Origin: Actinomycetes bacterium
GTDB lineage: Bacteria; Actinomycetota; Actinomycetes; Mycobacteriales; Micromonosporaceae
DNA: 21,161 nucleotides
Assembly: GCA_023402505.1 (NCBI GenBank)
Contig: JAEYGD010000288.1
Coordinates: 1 to 21,161 of the forward strand
Direction: 5' to 3'
Shown: piece after piece, positions 14,139-21,161 of the stretch
Layout of the letters: each line of letters opens with the position of its first letter
Numbering within the stretch: the stretch's first letter is position 1
Program-made: the position numbers and the translations under genes
Notes under the pieces: model-generated
The model's database searches: none
The model's input: the letters and a program-made list of their open reading frames with translations, nothing else
Told to the model about the DNA's origin: nothing

Positions 14139-17100
14139 GGGTGCGGGTCGAGGACCCGCCGCACGTACCGCCCCTCCCGCAGGTTCACCACGCTCGGATG
14201 GTGCTGCCCGATCCGGTTGGCCAGCCGGTCGGCCAGCCGCATCCGCTCGATGCTTCCCGCGCCGCCGGTCACCGTCTGCTCGGCGAGCGCCAGGTTGCCC
14301 CGCCCCCGCAACGTGTCCGGGTGGTCCTCGCCGAGGGTCTCCCGCAGCCGCCCGACGACGATCCGCAGCTGCTCCCGCCCGGCCTCCAGCTCGCCGTGCA
14401 GGATCGTGAAGACCGCGAGGTTGTTGGCGACCGCCATGGTCAGCGGGTGGGTGCCGCCCAGCGCGGCCGTCACCGCCGCCGCCGTGGTCGTCGACAGCTC
14501 CCGGGCCGCCGCCACCTCACCGGCGTCCCACATCGCCACCGTCAGGTTGTTGCGGCACACCAGCACGTACGGGTGGCCCTCGCCGAAGACCCGCACGAAC
14601 TGCCTCTCGGTCTCGGTCAGCTCGGCCCGGGCCCGCTCCCCCTCCGCCTGCAGCATCAGGTTCGCCGCCCGGGACAGCCGGCTGAACAGGGTGTCCGGGT
14701 TGAGCGGCCCGAACCCGGCCAGCAGGTGCTCGTACACGTCGTCGAGCAGCCGGGCGGCCTCGGTGATCTCGCCGGTGCTGCGCAGCGACGCGGCGAGGTT
14801 GTTCTGCGCGGTGAGCACGTTGCGGGACTGGTCCCCGAAGAGGTTGCGGTACCCGGCGACGACGGTCTGCAGCAGCGCCACCGAACCCTCGTAGTCGCCG
14901 GCCTCCCGCAGGTCCCGGGCGAGGTTGTTGGCGGTGAGCAGGGTACGCGGGTGGTCCGCGCCGAGCACCACCCGCAACCGGCGGTAGGTGGCCTCGTCGC
15001 CGTCGAGCGCCCGCCGGAAGTCACCCATCAGCCGGTACGACGCGGCGAGGTTGTTCGCGGCGGTGAGCGTACGGCGGTGGTCCTCGCCGAACACCTCGAC
15101 CGAGGCGGCGTACGTGCGCAGGTCCCGCTCCAGCGCCTCGGAGTACCGGCCGATCGCCCGCAGGTCGCCGCCGTACCCGCCGGCGGTCATCAGCGTGTAC
15201 GGGTGGCTGACCCCGATCAGCTTCTCCTGCGCGCCCAGCGTCTCCTCGTCGAGCCGGAGGGCGTCGTCGAACCGGCCGAGGCCGCGCAGCAGGTTGGCCC
15301 GGTTGAACCGCAGGTGCAGCAACTGGACCTGCAGCGCCCGGTGCTCCGGCGTGTCCGGGGCGAGCTGCGCCAGCAGCCGCGACCAGGCGGCGTCGGCCTG
15401 CTCGGCGTACCGGTGGCCCTGCGCGTAGCCGCCGTTGAGGTAGATGTAGCGAACCCGGTCGATGACGAGCTGCCGCACGTCGTCGTCGGGTGAGGACAGG
15501 GCGTCGGCGCCGTCGAGATGCGGCCAGAGCAGCCGCAGGCGGGCCTGGGCGGCCGGGTCCTCGACCTCACCGGACGGGCGGGAACCGGCCAGGATGCGGT
15601 GCACGTCGTGCTTGACCCCGGTCAGCTCCTCCGGCGTCATCCGGGCCCGCAGCGCCGCCTGCAGCAGCCGGTGGACCTGCACCTGCTGGGCGTGCAGGTC
15701 GACCTTGGCCAGCGCGAGCCGGTTGATGCGCTGGACCAGCGCGGCGGCGATGTCCCGCTCCGACACCCGGTCGGCCACCCGCGCGGCCACCATCGGGTCG
15801 TGGGCCGCGATGACCTTCGCGACCTGGTCGCTGTAGAGCAGTTCCAGGGAGATCTCCGGGGCGAGTACCGACGCGAGCTGCAGCAGCCGGTACGCACCCG
15901 CCGAACCCTCCCGCAGCCGCTGCAGCGAGAAGTCCCAGATGTCCTCGGCCGGACCGGTGCGCTCCAGGCCCGCCAGATAGTCGGTCACCGGCGTGCCGGT
16001 GTCGGCCAGCCAGGCGCCGGCCATCGCCACGAAGATCGGCACGTTCTCCACCGCGTCGGCGACCTGCTCGGCCTCGCGGACCGTGATCGACCGCTCGCCG
16101 ACGCGGGACCGCAGGTGGGCCACGCTCTCCGCCCGCTGGAACGCCTCCACGTCCAGCGCCCGGGCCAGGTCGCCCCAGTCCGGGTTGCGGGTGGTGACCA
16201 GCACGTGGCCGACCCCCTGCGGCAGGTAGTCGCGGACGTGCTCGTACTGGTCGACGTTGTCGAACACCAGCAGCCACTGCTCCGGCCCACCGTCCGGGCG
16301 GCGCTCCGGGCGGGCGAGCCGCTGCCGCACCGCGCGGGTCATCTCCGGGATGGTGGGCTGCCGGGGCAGGCCCAGCTCGGCGCCCAGGTCGGCCACCCGC
16401 ACGTCGACGAACTGCGGCGGGTCCGCCTGGATCCACCAGACGACGTCGTAGGCGCCCCGGAAGCGGTGCGCGTACTCGATGGCCAACTGCGTCTTGCCGA
16501 TGCCCGGGCCGCCGCGCAGCGCCACCGGCAGGCCGGCGCTCCCGGCGGCCTTCAGCTCCTCCCGCAGCCGGCGCAGCAGGTCCTCCCGGCCGGTGAAGCG
16601 GAGGTTGCGGCTGGGCGGATTGAACACCGCCGCCCGGGTGCCCGGGTAGCGGGCGGTACGCACGTCCGGGCGTGCCTGCCCGGGCGGCTGGGCCACCCCG
16701 AGCAGCTGCAACAGGCGGTCGACGGCCTCGTCGGCGGCCAGTTCGTGCAGCGACACCCAGCTGCCGATCGGCGCGTCCGGCGACGGCGTGCTGGCGTCCA
16801 CGTACACGGTCAGCGCCGTCCCAGCCCGCCGCGGGTCCACCGTCTCGCCGTGCGCCACCCGGTAGGCACGCGAGACCAGGGTGACCTCGCGGGTCACGAC
16901 GCCCGGCCGCACCGGCGCCGGCTCGTCCTCCGTCGTCACGGCGACCCGCAGGTCGACGGCGGTCAGGACGGTCTGCGCCCACTCCGCCCAGGCCGCGTCC
17001 TCCGGGACGTGCCGCAGCACCACCAACTCGTCGGCGACGGCCGGCTTGCGCTCGAAACGGGCGACCGTACGGCGCCGCAGCGCCTCGTCCATGCGAGGCA

Positions 17101-18064
17101 GCGAACCGATCCGGCCGCCGGTGATGTGGCTGGTCAACGTCTCGTACGCGGACAGCAGGGTGGTCCGGCCGCCGGGGATGTCACCGAAGGTGGCCAGCGT
17201 CTCCTCGTACGCGTAGTAGGCGCGGTAGGGCACCTCGACGGTGAGCCAGTACTCCCGCCGCTCGGCGTCGGTCATCCCGCCCGGCAGGCCGGCGAAGCGC
17301 TGCATCGCCACCGCCCGGCCGGCGTCCGCCTTGCCCTTCTCCCCCTCGTCCACCCGCATCGGCACCGGCAGCACCCGCCGCGCCCGGCGCCCCTCGTAGC
17401 CGCGGACCCGGCCGGCGACCGTCGCGGCCCCGTCGATGCCCTGGTCGCTGAGCGTGAAACAGTCGACCAGCACGTCCGGCAGGTGGATCGTGCAGATCTC
17501 GGCGACGTCGCTGATGCCGGTGCGGCTGTCGATCAGCGTCCAGTCGTAGTGGCGCTTCATGTCCTCGCGCAACGCGTCGAAGAAGAGCGCCCCACCCAGC
17601 CGGTTGTAGAAGTTGTCCCAGTTGAGGCCGGTGACGCTGGTGGCGTAGTCCGGGTTGTGCCGGCCCGCCAGCAGCAGGTCGAGGCTGCCGCCGCCGGGGA
17701 ACTCCCAGCTGACCGAGAAGGCGTACTTCTGCACCTTGGCCAGGTGGCGGTGCCAGTCGCTGGGCCGCGACTCGACCGGCTCGCTCCGCCCGGCGGCCTC
17801 GGCCTCCCGGCGGCGCTTCAGGTTCGCCCACTCGTACTCCAGGATCAGGTCCATCACGCCGCCGGTGGAGGCGACCTGCTCCGGGTCGAGGAACGGGGCG
17901 TAGAACCGGTGCAGGCCCGGCGACTCCAGGTCCCAGTCGGCGACGAGGACCCGCTGGCCGTTCGCGGCGAGGATCCAGGCGGTATTCGCCAGGGCCATCG
18001 TCCGCCCGGTACCCCCCTTGTACGAGTAGAAGGTGACGACCTGACCGTCGTGCTGCTTCGTCAT
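14132..18064 (-). CDS. fxsT: FxsT-like protein: MinD-like P-loop, TIR-like segment, NB-ARC-like NTPase and TPR repeats
   Basis: A 1310-residue multidomain protein resembling FxsT of FxSxx-COOH systems. Residues 9-60 contain a deviant Walker A, Y-K-G-G-T-G-R-T (15-22), then M-A-L-A-N-T-A-W-I-L-A-A-N-G and V-A-D-W-D-L-E-S-P-G. L-I-D-S-R-T-G-I-S-D (177-186) is the matching switch strand, as in MinD/ParA-like ATPases. About 340-460 looks like a degenerate TIR-type domain. About 485-700 is a STAND/NB-ARC-like NTPase: F-T-G-R-E-D-L-L, P-loop G-G-P-G-I-G-K-T (518-525), Walker B L-L-V-F-D (598-602), V-T-T-R-N-P-D-W. About 900-1265 are Kinesin-light-chain-style TPRs (H-P-x-T-L-x-x-x-N-N-L-A). Such proteins sense or scaffold and may oligomerise. 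The ATG overlaps the FxsC-like stop (ATGA). The gene name rests on remembered family architecture. Confidence 0.87.
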   Translation of the reverse strand: MTKQHDGQVVTFYSYKGGTGRTMALANTAWILAANGQRVLVADWDLESPGLHRFYAPFLDPEQVASTGGVMDLILEYEWANLKRRREAEAAGRSEPVESRPSDWHRHLAKVQKYAFSVSWEFPGGGSLDLLLAGRHNPDYATSVTGLNWDNFYNRLGGALFFDALREDMKRHYDWTLIDSRTGISDVAEICTIHLPDVLVDCFTLSDQGIDGAATVAGRVRGYEGRRARRVLPVPMRVDEGEKGKADAGRAVAMQRFAGLPGGMTDAERREYWLTVEVPYRAYYAYEETLATFGDIPGGRTTLLSAYETLTSHITGGRIGSLPRMDEALRRRTVARFERKPAVADELVVLRHVPEDAAWAEWAQTVLTAVDLRVAVTTEDEPAPVRPGVVTREVTLVSRAYRVAHGETVDPRRAGTALTVYVDASTPSPDAPIGSWVSLHELAADEAVDRLLQLLGVAQPPGQARPDVRTARYPGTRAAVFNPPSRNLRFTGREDLLRRLREELKAAGSAGLPVALRGGPGIGKTQLAIEYAHRFRGAYDVVWWIQADPPQFVDVRVADLGAELGLPRQPTIPEMTRAVRQRLARPERRPDGGPEQWLLVFDNVDQYEHVRDYLPQGVGHVLVTTRNPDWGDLARALDVEAFQRAESVAHLRSRVGERSITVREAEQVADAVENVPIFVAMAGAWLADTGTPVTDYLAGLERTGPAEDIWDFSLQRLREGSAGAYRLLQLASVLAPEISLELLYSDQVAKVIAAHDPMVAARVADRVSERDIAAALVQRINRLALAKVDLHAQQVQVHRLLQAALRARMTPEELTGVKHDVHRILAGSRPSGEVEDPAAQARLRLLWPHLDGADALSSPDDDVRQLVIDRVRYIYLNGGYAQGHRYAEQADAAWSRLLAQLAPDTPEHRALQVQLLHLRFNRANLLRGLGRFDDALRLDEETLGAQEKLIGVSHPYTLMTAGGYGGDLRAIGRYSEALERDLRTYAASVEVFGEDHRRTLTAANNLAASYRLMGDFRRALDGDEATYRRLRVVLGADHPRTLLTANNLARDLREAGDYEGSVALLQTVVAGYRNLFGDQSRNVLTAQNNLAASLRSTGEITEAARLLDDVYEHLLAGFGPLNPDTLFSRLSRAANLMLQAEGERARAELTETERQFVRVFGEGHPYVLVCRNNLTVAMWDAGEVAAARELSTTTAAAVTAALGGTHPLTMAVANNLAVFTILHGELEAGREQLRIVVGRLRETLGEDHPDTLRGRGNLALAEQTVTGGAGSIERMRLADRLANRIGQHHPSVVNLREGRYVRRVLDPHPY

Positions 18065-19194
18065 CGGTCTTCCCCTCGTCGCCGCTGGTCGGATGGATCG
18101 GTCGGGCGCAGGCTCGGTCGCGGCGTGCCGGGGCCGTCCTGCGGGTAGAGCGGGCCGTGCCGGAGGAACTGCTTACGGGCCTCGATCACCGCCAGCGGCG
18201 CGCAGCGCTCGAACTCGTCCACGTCGTGCACCGGCCGCACGTCCGGGAACCGGCCCTCCCGCAGCACGCCGTCGATGTCGTCGGCGGCGGTGTCCGCGCC
18301 CCCGACGACCAGCGGCACCACCCAGCGGGGCAGGCCGGCCACCGCGGCCCGCACCGCCGCCACGCCCAGGGCCGCGTCGATGAGCAGGACGGTGGGGCTG
18401 TCCGGGGCGTGGTCCCGGGCGCCGGCGAACTCGACGACCCGGGTCGGCAGCCCGAGCCGCTGCGCGGTGGCGGCCACGTAGTCGGCGACGGTCAACACGT
18501 GCCGGCCGGCGAAGGGCCGCCACTGCCGCCCGTCCGCGGTGGCCAGGGCGGTGACGACGAGCGCCGGGTCCCCCGGGTCGTCGACCGCGGCGGCGACGAC
18601 CGGCGCGGCCCGGGACGGCCGCAGCGGCGCGTTCTCGGCCACCGCCACGATCCGCTCGGCGAGGGCGCTGAGCACCACGTCGTACGGCCGGCGGTAGGCG
18701 CTGAGCTTGCACAGCGCCCGCAGCCCGTTCTCCGCGTACTCGGCCGGGCCGCCGACCAGGTCCAGCGCCTCGGCCATCTCCGGCCGGTCGTCCCACGGCG
18801 GGAAGGGGATCCACAGCACCGGCAGGACGTGCCGGTGGGCCTCACCCGGCCGCAGCCGCCCGAGCCGGGACTGGAACGCCGCCCGCTCCCCGACCGCCCA
18901 GGCGTTGCTGAAGTAGTTCGGCGAGTACAGCGGGACGAACACGTGGGCGACGCTGAGCGCCTCGTGCAACGTCTGCTTCAGGTCCGCGCCGGGCGCGACG
19001 AGCCCGTCGAAGAACCCGATCTCCAGGTCGCCGTGCCGCGCGCCGCGCTGCACCGCGGCGTGCAGGTCCTGGAAGAACCGGGTGACCCAGTAGTCGGTGT
19101 CCGGCCGGGCCGCCGCCGACAGCGGCACCGAGTGGGCGTAGCTGAGGAAGAAGTACGTCTCCCGGCCGGCGCGTGAGGTGTCAGTCCAGCTCAT
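18061..19194 (-). CDS. fxsC: TIR-like protein FxsC with C-terminal extension
   Basis: A 377-residue protein. Residues 13-190 are TIR-like: T-Y-F-F-L-S-Y-A-H-S (13-22) is the opening strand, F-F-D-G-L-V-A-P-G-A-D-L the BB-loop area, H-V-F-V-P-L-Y-S-P-N-Y-F-S-N-A-W a core strand and helix, and Glu103 (A-V-G-E-R) sits where TIR NADases carry their catalytic Glu. Residues about 198-345 form a second alpha/beta half (P-T-V-L-L-I-D-A-A-L-G, W-V-V-P-L-V-V-G-G), consistent with the FxsC C-terminal region. The last 30 residues are Pro/Arg-rich. ATG 19194 overlaps the upstream TIR gene by 14 nt; the stop overlaps the FxsT-like ATG. NAD cleavage or signalling is possible but unproven. FxsC is a named but poorly understood partner in FxSxx-COOH loci. 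Confidence 0.83.
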   Translation of the reverse strand: MSWTDTSRAGRETYFFLSYAHSVPLSAAARPDTDYWVTRFFQDLHAAVQRGARHGDLEIGFFDGLVAPGADLKQTLHEALSVAHVFVPLYSPNYFSNAWAVGERAAFQSRLGRLRPGEAHRHVLPVLWIPFPPWDDRPEMAEALDLVGGPAEYAENGLRALCKLSAYRRPYDVVLSALAERIVAVAENAPLRPSRAAPVVAAAVDDPGDPALVVTALATADGRQWRPFAGRHVLTVADYVAATAQRLGLPTRVVEFAGARDHAPDSPTVLLIDAALGVAAVRAAVAGLPRWVVPLVVGGADTAADDIDGVLREGRFPDVRPVHDVDEFERCAPLAVIEARKQFLRHGPLYPQDGPGTPRPSLRPTDPSDQRRRGEDR

Positions 19195-19861
19195 CGCCGC
19201 CCTCCTCGAACCCGTCGCCGAGCTCCTCGACCTGCGCCACGTACGGCTCGACCCAGTGCGTGTCCACCGCCCGCACCACCCGCTGCGCGAGCCGCCACAC
19301 CACCGCGTCGTACGCGTCCTTGCCGTTGCGACCGAGGCTGAGCAGCCCGTAGATGCCCTCCTGCTGGTACTGCGGGGCAATCTCCGGCGGCAGGCCGGTC
19401 GGGGAGAACATCTGCCGCCGGCGGATCGCCTCCGGCAGCTCGCGGCGGCGGCCCATCACCGACCAGTTGACCGGGATGATCGGCCGCTCCCCCGGGGTCC
19501 CCCGCGCGTCCGGGCGCCGCACCTGCCGGCGGCGGACGAACGCGTTCCACTCCCGGGCGCACCAGACACTGCGCAGGTACTGCGGGGAGATCAGCGGGAT
19601 GAAGACCTGGCAGTGCCCGGCGGCGAAGGCCAGGTCGTCGGCCCACAGCTGGCCCCCGTCGAGCACCCGGTCGAGGAAGCCGGCCGTGCTGCCGGCCGGC
19701 AGGCCCAGCAGCTCCGACACGTGGTCGGAGAGGTCGACGTAGAGCTGGAAGACCTTCTGGTTGGTGTCCCGGGGCGGCTCGGCGGGCCGCTGCTTGGCAC
19801 GGGCGTAGCTGAGGAAGAACACGGGGGCGCGCGGGTCCACCCGGAAGTCTTCCTCGATCAC
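19181..19861 (-). CDS. TIR-like domain protein (second FxsC-type N-domain)
   Basis: A 226-residue, single-domain TIR-like protein. A-P-V-F-F-L-S-Y-A-R-A (12-22) is the first strand; F-L-D-R-V-L-D-G-G-Q-L-W precedes C-Q-V-F-I-P-L-I-S-P-Q-Y-L-R-S-V-W-C-A-R-E-W, with Glu104 four residues after Trp100 in the position of the TIR catalytic Glu. It then has P-I-I-P-V-N-W. It aligns by eye with the first half of the 377-residue neighbour, so the two are probably duplicates, but it lacks the C-terminal half. Its start is a GTG (19861) overlapping the acetyltransferase stop by 4 nt, and its end overlaps the next ATG by 14 nt. The acidic tail (E-E-L-G-D-G-F-E-E-G-G-D-E-L-D) might contact the basic partner. 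Function in the FxSxx locus unknown. Confidence 0.83.
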   Translation of the reverse strand: MIEEDFRVDPRAPVFFLSYARAKQRPAEPPRDTNQKVFQLYVDLSDHVSELLGLPAGSTAGFLDRVLDGGQLWADDLAFAAGHCQVFIPLISPQYLRSVWCAREWNAFVRRRQVRRPDARGTPGERPIIPVNWSVMGRRRELPEAIRRRQMFSPTGLPPEIAPQYQQEGIYGLLSLGRNGKDAYDAVVWRLAQRVVRAVDTHWVEPYVAQVEELGDGFEEGGDELD

Positions 19862-20727
19862 CCGCCGCTCCCGTCCGAAGGAGACACTGCCGCCAGATCA
19901 CAGTATCGGCAACGGCAAACATGGAAGGACCCTCGCGATCGGTCGCGGTGGACGAGCATCCAGCCGGCGGCGAAATCGACGGCCTCCCGGACCGGCAGCA
20001 GCCGTCCCGTTCCGGTACCGACCCGCCCCCGCCGCGCCCACGGCTCGCCGTCGGCCGCCGCCCCGATGCGGGGGAAGTCCGAGTCGTCGAGGTGCAGGGC
20101 GAGGAAGTCGCGCCGGGTCCGCCGGCCCGCGTCGTCCCTGACGTAGCACCGGTGCGGGCGGCGGGCCGCCGGCCGGGCCAGCCGGTACTCGGCGAGGTGG
20201 AACCCGGTGCAGCTGCGGTAGCCGACACCGAGCAGCAGCTCCAGCCCGCCGGCGGCGTACAGGGCCCCCAGCGGCGACCGCTCGCCCAGGTGGCACTCCA
20301 GGTCGTGGACGGCGGTCAGGTCGACCGCGGCCGGGCCGAGCGCGGCGAACGACGTGTGCGGGTGCCGGCTGCGCACCGCGCCGGGCTCCCGTCGCACGTG
20401 CTCCGCGAACGCGCCCATGCCCTGCGACGGGCTGGTGTCCGGGTCGAACGGCGGGATGGCGGCCTCCGCCTCCGCCGCCTCCCGGGCGGTCAGCCCGGCG
20501 GTGGCGGCGCGGAAGGCCGGCGAGGTGATCGAGTTGCCGGCCGTGTGGGTCGGCACCACCACCGTGCCGGTCGGACCGAGCACGGCACGCAGGGCCGCCA
20601 GCACCGTCGCCGGACCGCCGGCCACCGGCCCGATCCGCCGCAGCGAGGCGTGCACCAGCACGACCGCGCCGGCCGGCAGGCCCAACGCCCGCAGGTCGGC
20701 GGCCAGGTCGGCGCGCCGCGCGCTCAT
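19858..20727 (-). CDS. AAC(3)-family N-acetyltransferase
   Basis: A 289-residue acetyl-CoA-dependent acetyltransferase of the aminoglycoside 3-N-acetyltransferase fold. Family motifs: V-L-V-H-A-S-L-R-R-I-G (N-terminal strand and loop), P-T-H-T (59-62), S-P-S-Q-G-M-G-A-F-A-E, then R-R-E-P-G-A-V-R-S-R-H-P-H-T-S-F-A-A-L-G-P (112-132, holding the conserved R-S-x-H-P), G-E-R-S-P-L-G-A-L-Y, and L-L-L-G-V-G-Y-R-S-C-T-G-F-H-L-A-E (164-180). ATG 20727 overlaps the HExxH gene stop (ATGA); its stop overlaps the TIR gene GTG. In this context a role in modifying or handling the FxSxx peptide is more likely than drug resistance (inference). The tail is odd: C-R-C-R-Y-C (271-276) brings three Cys close together. 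Confidence 0.87.
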   Translation of the reverse strand: MSARRADLAADLRALGLPAGAVVLVHASLRRIGPVAGGPATVLAALRAVLGPTGTVVVPTHTAGNSITSPAFRAATAGLTAREAAEAEAAIPPFDPDTSPSQGMGAFAEHVRREPGAVRSRHPHTSFAALGPAAVDLTAVHDLECHLGERSPLGALYAAGGLELLLGVGYRSCTGFHLAEYRLARPAARRPHRCYVRDDAGRRTRRDFLALHLDDSDFPRIGAAADGEPWARRGRVGTGTGRLLPVREAVDFAAGWMLVHRDRSRGSFHVCRCRYCDLAAVSPSDGSGG

Positions 20728-21161
20728 CTCCAGCTGTCCACCGTGGCTCGCATCCGGCTCGCGAACCGCTCCCCCGACGGGGTGAGCGCCCCCAGCCCCA
20801 GCAGCGCGTCGAGCGCGCCGACGGTCCAGTCGCGGTACCGGCGGTGGTGCGCCGCGGCCTCCGCACCGGGGCGGCGCCGCCACACGTCCGCGACCGCCAG
20901 GTGGGCGTACGTGCCGTGCAGCACACCCTCGACCGGGCGCGGGTCCTCCCGCCACGGCACGGTGAGCAGGCGGGCGTCGCGCCGGTCGACCAGTTCGCAG
21001 ACGTCGAGCACCCCGTCGAGCTTCAGGTGCGCCACCTCGTGGACGAGCAGCACGGCGAGCGCGGCGTCGTCGGGCAGCGGCGTCACGGCGACCGCACCGA
21101 AGGCCGAGGCGGCGGTGGCGCTGCGCTGCCGGCCCCGCCGGTCCGGGCGCAGCGGCACGAC
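20724..21161 (-). CDS. HExxH-domain protein, C-terminal part (probable FxsB-H-type maturase tail), partial
   Basis: The frame runs off the right edge, so only the last 145 residues are visible; the beginning is outside. About 40 residues in comes L-L-V-H-E-V-A-H-L-K-L-D-G-V-L-D, an intact HExxH metal-site motif. Then P-W-R-E-D-P-R-P-V-E-G-V-L-H-G-T-Y-A-H-L-A-V follows, whose R-P-x-x-G-x-L-H-G-x-Y-x-H block is typical of the HExxH putative peptide-modification domain; one of these later His probably completes the metal site. This domain occurs alone or fused to the end of FxsB radical SAM/SPASM cyclophane-forming maturases. The FxsT/FxsC/AAC(3) partners make the fused form likely. If so, the radical SAM core and the FxsA precursor lie immediately beyond this window. 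Confidence 0.75.
   Translation of the reverse strand, partial: VVPLRPDRRGRQRSATAASAFGAVAVTPLPDDAALAVLLVHEVAHLKLDGVLDVCELVDRRDARLLTVPWREDPRPVEGVLHGTYAHLAVADVWRRRPGAEAAAHHRRYRDWTVGALDALLGLGALTPSGERFASRMRATVDSWR

Noticed and set aside
15518..18148. Long plus-strand ORF (876 codons) antisense to the FxsT-like gene
   Set aside because: It reads as low-complexity R/G/P/V/H-rich protein with no motif, and exists because high third-position GC suppresses stops opposite a real gene with clear P-loop and TPR motifs.
19858..20727. Calling the acetyltransferase an aminoglycoside-resistance determinant
   Set aside because: Fold membership alone does not show drug activity, and the operon context points to the peptide system.
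14132..21161. Recent mobile-element origin of the fxs operon
   Set aside because: No transposase, integrase, tRNA, direct repeats or obvious base-composition change are visible at the left border; the right border is not in the window.

Overview
The window is a high-GC actinobacterial chromosome segment. GC-rich third positions, frequent GTG starts, ATGA/GTGA stop-start overlaps, Sec/lipoprotein secretion and an FxSxx-COOH-type locus all fit the Micromonosporaceae (Micromonospora or a relative). That placement is inferred from style and gene content, not from an alignment. No tRNA, rRNA, CRISPR array, insertion sequence or phage gene was recognised.

Layout. (1) Bases 1-417 hold the 3' end of a PucR-type regulator. 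(2) Bases 541-4524 are a four-gene carbohydrate-type ABC importer operon (MalG-like permease, substrate-binding lipoprotein, MalK-like ATPase, MalF-like permease), each stop overlapping the next start by 4 nt. A small lipoprotein at 4545-5006 may be coupled to its end. (3) Bases 5128-7518 encode a secreted Asp-box (BNR) beta-propeller with its own promoter. It converges, across a strong hairpin, on a pyridoxal kinase (pdxY, minus strand). (4) A 181-bp divergent gap carrying an inverted repeat separates pdxY from a secreted YVTN-type propeller (8651-9718). That gene converges on a large secreted M14 zinc carboxypeptidase (9783-12194, minus) across a perfect 34-nt palindrome. (5) A 361-bp divergent regulatory region leads to a small Cys/His protein (12556-12903) with its own terminator, then an alpha/beta hydrolase (13179-14138). 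(6) Bases 14132-21161, all on the minus strand, form one tightly coupled operon read right to left: the C-terminal end of a HExxH protein (likely the tail of an FxsB-H-type radical SAM maturase), an AAC(3)-type N-acetyltransferase, a TIR-like protein, a second TIR-like protein (FxsC-like), and a 1310-residue FxsT-like protein (MinD-like P-loop, NB-ARC-like P-loop, TPRs).

How the genes work together. The left half is nutrient acquisition: an importer beside its probable regulator, and several secreted proteins that could process or bind extracellular polymers and peptides. The right half is the most interesting part. It resembles the FxSxx-COOH RiPP system, in which a radical SAM enzyme cross-links a short FxsA peptide and is encoded with the FxsC and FxsT partners, whose roles are poorly understood. 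Here the maturase tail, a candidate peptide acetyltransferase, two TIR-like proteins and a STAND-like NTPase/TPR protein are translationally coupled, suggesting they work as one module. The precursor peptide and the radical SAM core should lie just beyond the right edge.
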